This document shows positions 61,346 through 64,000 of a stretch of 64,000 nucleotides of DNA, piece by piece. Source of the DNA: Stenopsyche tienmushanensis. Its lineage: Eukaryota; Arthropoda; Insecta; Trichoptera; Stenopsychidae. The notes under the pieces are model-generated. The model saw only the letters and a list, made by a program, of their open reading frames with translations, was not told the origin of the DNA and made no database searches. The DNA is taken from assembly GCA_008973525.1 (NCBI GenBank), contig WACJ01000055.1, positions 1,054,001 through 1,118,000 on the forward strand. Reading direction: 5' to 3'. Position 1 is the stretch's first letter. The number at the start of each line of letters is the position of its first letter. The translations under genes and the position numbers were made by a program.

Positions 61346-64000
61346 ATAACACCTGTTTCCTGAACCGTGTCTCTATATAAGATCACTGAAAAACACAAAT
61401 TACAAAAAAAATATTGATTTTTATCTAAAATAGATATAATCTAGTTTCAACATCTTGCAAATATGCTATTTATCGCTGTTTTTTAAGTCAATTTCTCGTT
61501 ATATCAGTGCGCAGGTAAGCCCAGAAGGCAGTATTGCAAAATTGAGCCTTAAGTTGTCGGATTACTTAATTTTCTAACGCGGTTCACGCTTTTGCGAGTT
61601 TGATCGTTTTTAAAATATAGTACAATGTGCAAAATGGGACAAAATTATATACGATCAAATTCAGATAAGGACGTGCACGTGAATCTTGGTATATTGTTTC
61701 AGGATAAATTATGTGTACTTTTACGTTGCCGTATAAAGAATAAAGCCCAATAACTTAATATATTGTTTAAATATTATTTTTTTGAGTTAAATTATGTACT
61801 ATTTTACGAGAAATGCTGAATAAAGTTGTTATGCTTTTATTAAAAATGTATTATATGACTATACATTTTGGATAAGAGTTTTGTAATAGAAACCATTTAT
61901 AATAGAATTTCATATGTAAATTATAACTTATTCGCCAATTTAATTCAATAAAATCAATTGATATTATTGATTCATATTATTTCTGAAATGTATTATACTA
62001 TGGATATATTGTGAATAAAAACAGCTTGGGTAAAGCGGACTGTATTATAGAGAGATAATTAGAAGCAAATTGCTGGAGCATTTGGCCTGCAATGGATGAT
62101 GGTAATTAATACTGGCTTATTACAGTACATCAAAGGTCAAATATCATCATATTGCTATCATCTCGCTTCTAAATACATTCAAAATTAAATTTAGGATGTG
62201 CTTCCAGTCGATTCGTTGCTATTCAATTCGTTCGAGATATTCGACGACTGTCGCGCTTTTTTGTGCATTGAGGCTTTTATTCGGGCTTCTTTCGGTTCAT
62301 CGATCCCGAAATTGATGTCAACAATGCAGGCATGTCTTTGTGTATGCTTTATTACGAGATTTGAACTCGTTTACATATGATGTACCGGCCAGAGTCCAAA
62401 TTGTATTTGGCTCGAAGGCCGGTGCCAATGCAAGTGATTGGATCCAATCAATAAGCGCCAATATACGTGTGCATTCGCTGTTTCATGCGAGCTTAATAAA
62501 GCTTTTTAGAGCTTATTTATGCACCAGTGTCACAGCACTGTGCAGCCTTCACGCTAGAAAGCTTCACAAACGATTCGGCGTACTCTTAAATCGGATCAAT
62601 TTATGCGATTGCTCATGAAACACGAGAGCCAATATTTTGCTTCGTCATTTGATTGCTTATATTCTTTCTCGTGTGAGATGACTGAAATTCGAGAATTTAT
62701 GATGCAATCTGCAGATAGACGAATGCTGAGCGACTCCAGGCATGGCTCCAGAACCAATTTGTATAGCTCTCCTGGATGGATCATATTCGTAACAACTTTG
62801 AATTTTATTAATAAATATTTGTCATCCAATATCTTTGATCCTACTTTGAACCCCTACATATTCAGAAGAAGAACTTATATAGTATATCTTACTTTCAGTT
62901 TTCATAGGCATATCGTACTCCAGTCGTAGATGTTTCAGAGGAATATTAAATAGTAAATAATTAATTACATGCACTTTGATTATATTATTACTCAATGCAC
63001 TTACTTAAATATCGCATCAGAACCCCAGATGATCATACACCATAAAAAGCCTAAATTCCTACTATGAAGGTATATAAGATATCTTAACCTTGTAAAAAAC
63101 ACGGCGCTAGAATATTATAAAATGTGTTATTATAAGAAAAAAGTTCATATTTTCAAAATATACATCTATGCACATCTAATGAAGATACTGTTAAAACATA
63201 AATATTTTTTCTTATTACCCTATTATTACGTTTATCGCACAATATGTTGGAATATGTTGTTCAATAAAAATCATTGTATGACATCCCGATCTATTATTTT
63301 ATACGAACGCGTAATTAATTAATTAATGGCCGTTAGTTCATTTATAATATCTAAATAGGAATTCGAATTGAAGTTTTATCAAATCTGGGTGGCAATGTGG
63401 CAATTATTTTGCTCATTGGGCATTTATCAATCATTTAAGCGTACATGCACATATTACATGGTGGACATGGGTCGAGAACTCGATTATCCGATGTGTGGCA
63501 CAAAATACGGTGTGATTATCGACATCACATAACAATAACCATTTTATCTTTCGTTCTTTTTGTGATCGACTTTTGTTTGAAGGCTCTTTGATTCTCGACC
63601 TCTCGTCTCGGTATCATTTTATCTCCTAGGAGAATCTTTCCAGTGTAACAGCCGTACGAATTCCTTCGGATAAATACCTCAGAGCATAAACACAATTATC
63701 CTTTTCAAATCCAGCAACAATGGACACAATGGTGATGACAGCGACGGCGTATCGTTATTATACATATATATCTTACTTTTTTGCTTTCACGTAAGAGCGC
63801 CGTCTCTTCCTCCTGACAATCCAGAAAAATTGTCTCATTGTTCCAGCCTTTCAACCCTTCGCTTCGAGGGGCATCGTCACGTTCGGAAATCTTTAAAGAC
63901 TATGTGGCGCTACAAAGACGAAAAATACATCATCAATCTGTGCGCGTGTATAATATTAAGTTGTCCAAAAAGTATACTTTGCTTAAACATGAAATCTAAT
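61346..64000. other. Unique DNA to the window end
   Basis: No gene is supported. The parts 62190-62770 and 63560-63950 are less AT-rich and contain frames up to 108 codons (62603-62929) without recognisable domains. The last bases (from 63959) read TAAGTTGTCCAAAAAGTATA, which looks like a mariner-type terminus, but the element would lie beyond the window. Confidence 0.4.

Noticed and set aside
62603..62929. 108-codon plus-strand frame overlapping a 77-codon minus frame
   Set aside because: No known domain on either strand.

Overview
The window looks like nuclear DNA from an arthropod, most likely an insect. It is AT-rich, has no bacterial-style gene packing, and carries a typical insect mix of decayed transposable elements: hAT, mariner, piggyBac-like TTAA elements, a Mutator-like transposase relic and a Jockey-type LINE. 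I cannot name the order or species from sequence alone. I found no intact host gene, no convincing exon chain, no tRNA or rRNA gene, no CRISPR array and no operon. The window reads as a gene desert (intergenic or deep intronic) whose recognisable content is almost entirely transposon-derived.

Layout: 1-1239 unique DNA; 1244-1781 first copy of a non-autonomous piggyBac-like family (called A here). 1786-10807 unique AT-rich DNA with a few less AT-rich blocks; 10808-10996 LINE reverse-transcriptase relic. 13700-14232 second A copy, then a perfect hairpin (14283-14317) and the first copy of a hAT-derived family (called B, 14434-14894). 18230-19005 and 23041-23972 two sister relics of a Mutator-like transposon (called C), the first next to a long inverted repeat. 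29407-29938 third A copy, 31448-31620 a fragment of A, 31070-31160 a different hAT terminus. 32913-37060 holds two copies of an unidentified repeat D, each upstream of a B copy (B2 33545-34125, B3 36445-37060). 38733-39593 is B4, which contains a nested 240-bp TTAA-flanked element (39147-39386). 41591-42082 is the fourth full-length A copy. 50664-51594 is an internally deleted mariner with both ends; 58383-58589 a short terminal-inverted-repeat element; 61015-61345 a 5' mariner fragment. The rest is unique sequence without a recognised gene.

No genes work together here. The useful biology is the transposon stratigraphy: several families in multiple copies, TTAA target duplications still readable, a nested insertion whose empty site can be read from sister copies, and two A subfamilies that share core and one end but carry unrelated other ends, each with its own subterminal palindrome. 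Several less AT-rich blocks (about 3430-4060, 15610-16210, 34490-34900, 40200-40740, 54410-54760, 57530-57980) have no supportable ORF and could be conserved regulatory DNA. That is inference and needs cross-species alignment. I found no new coding system.
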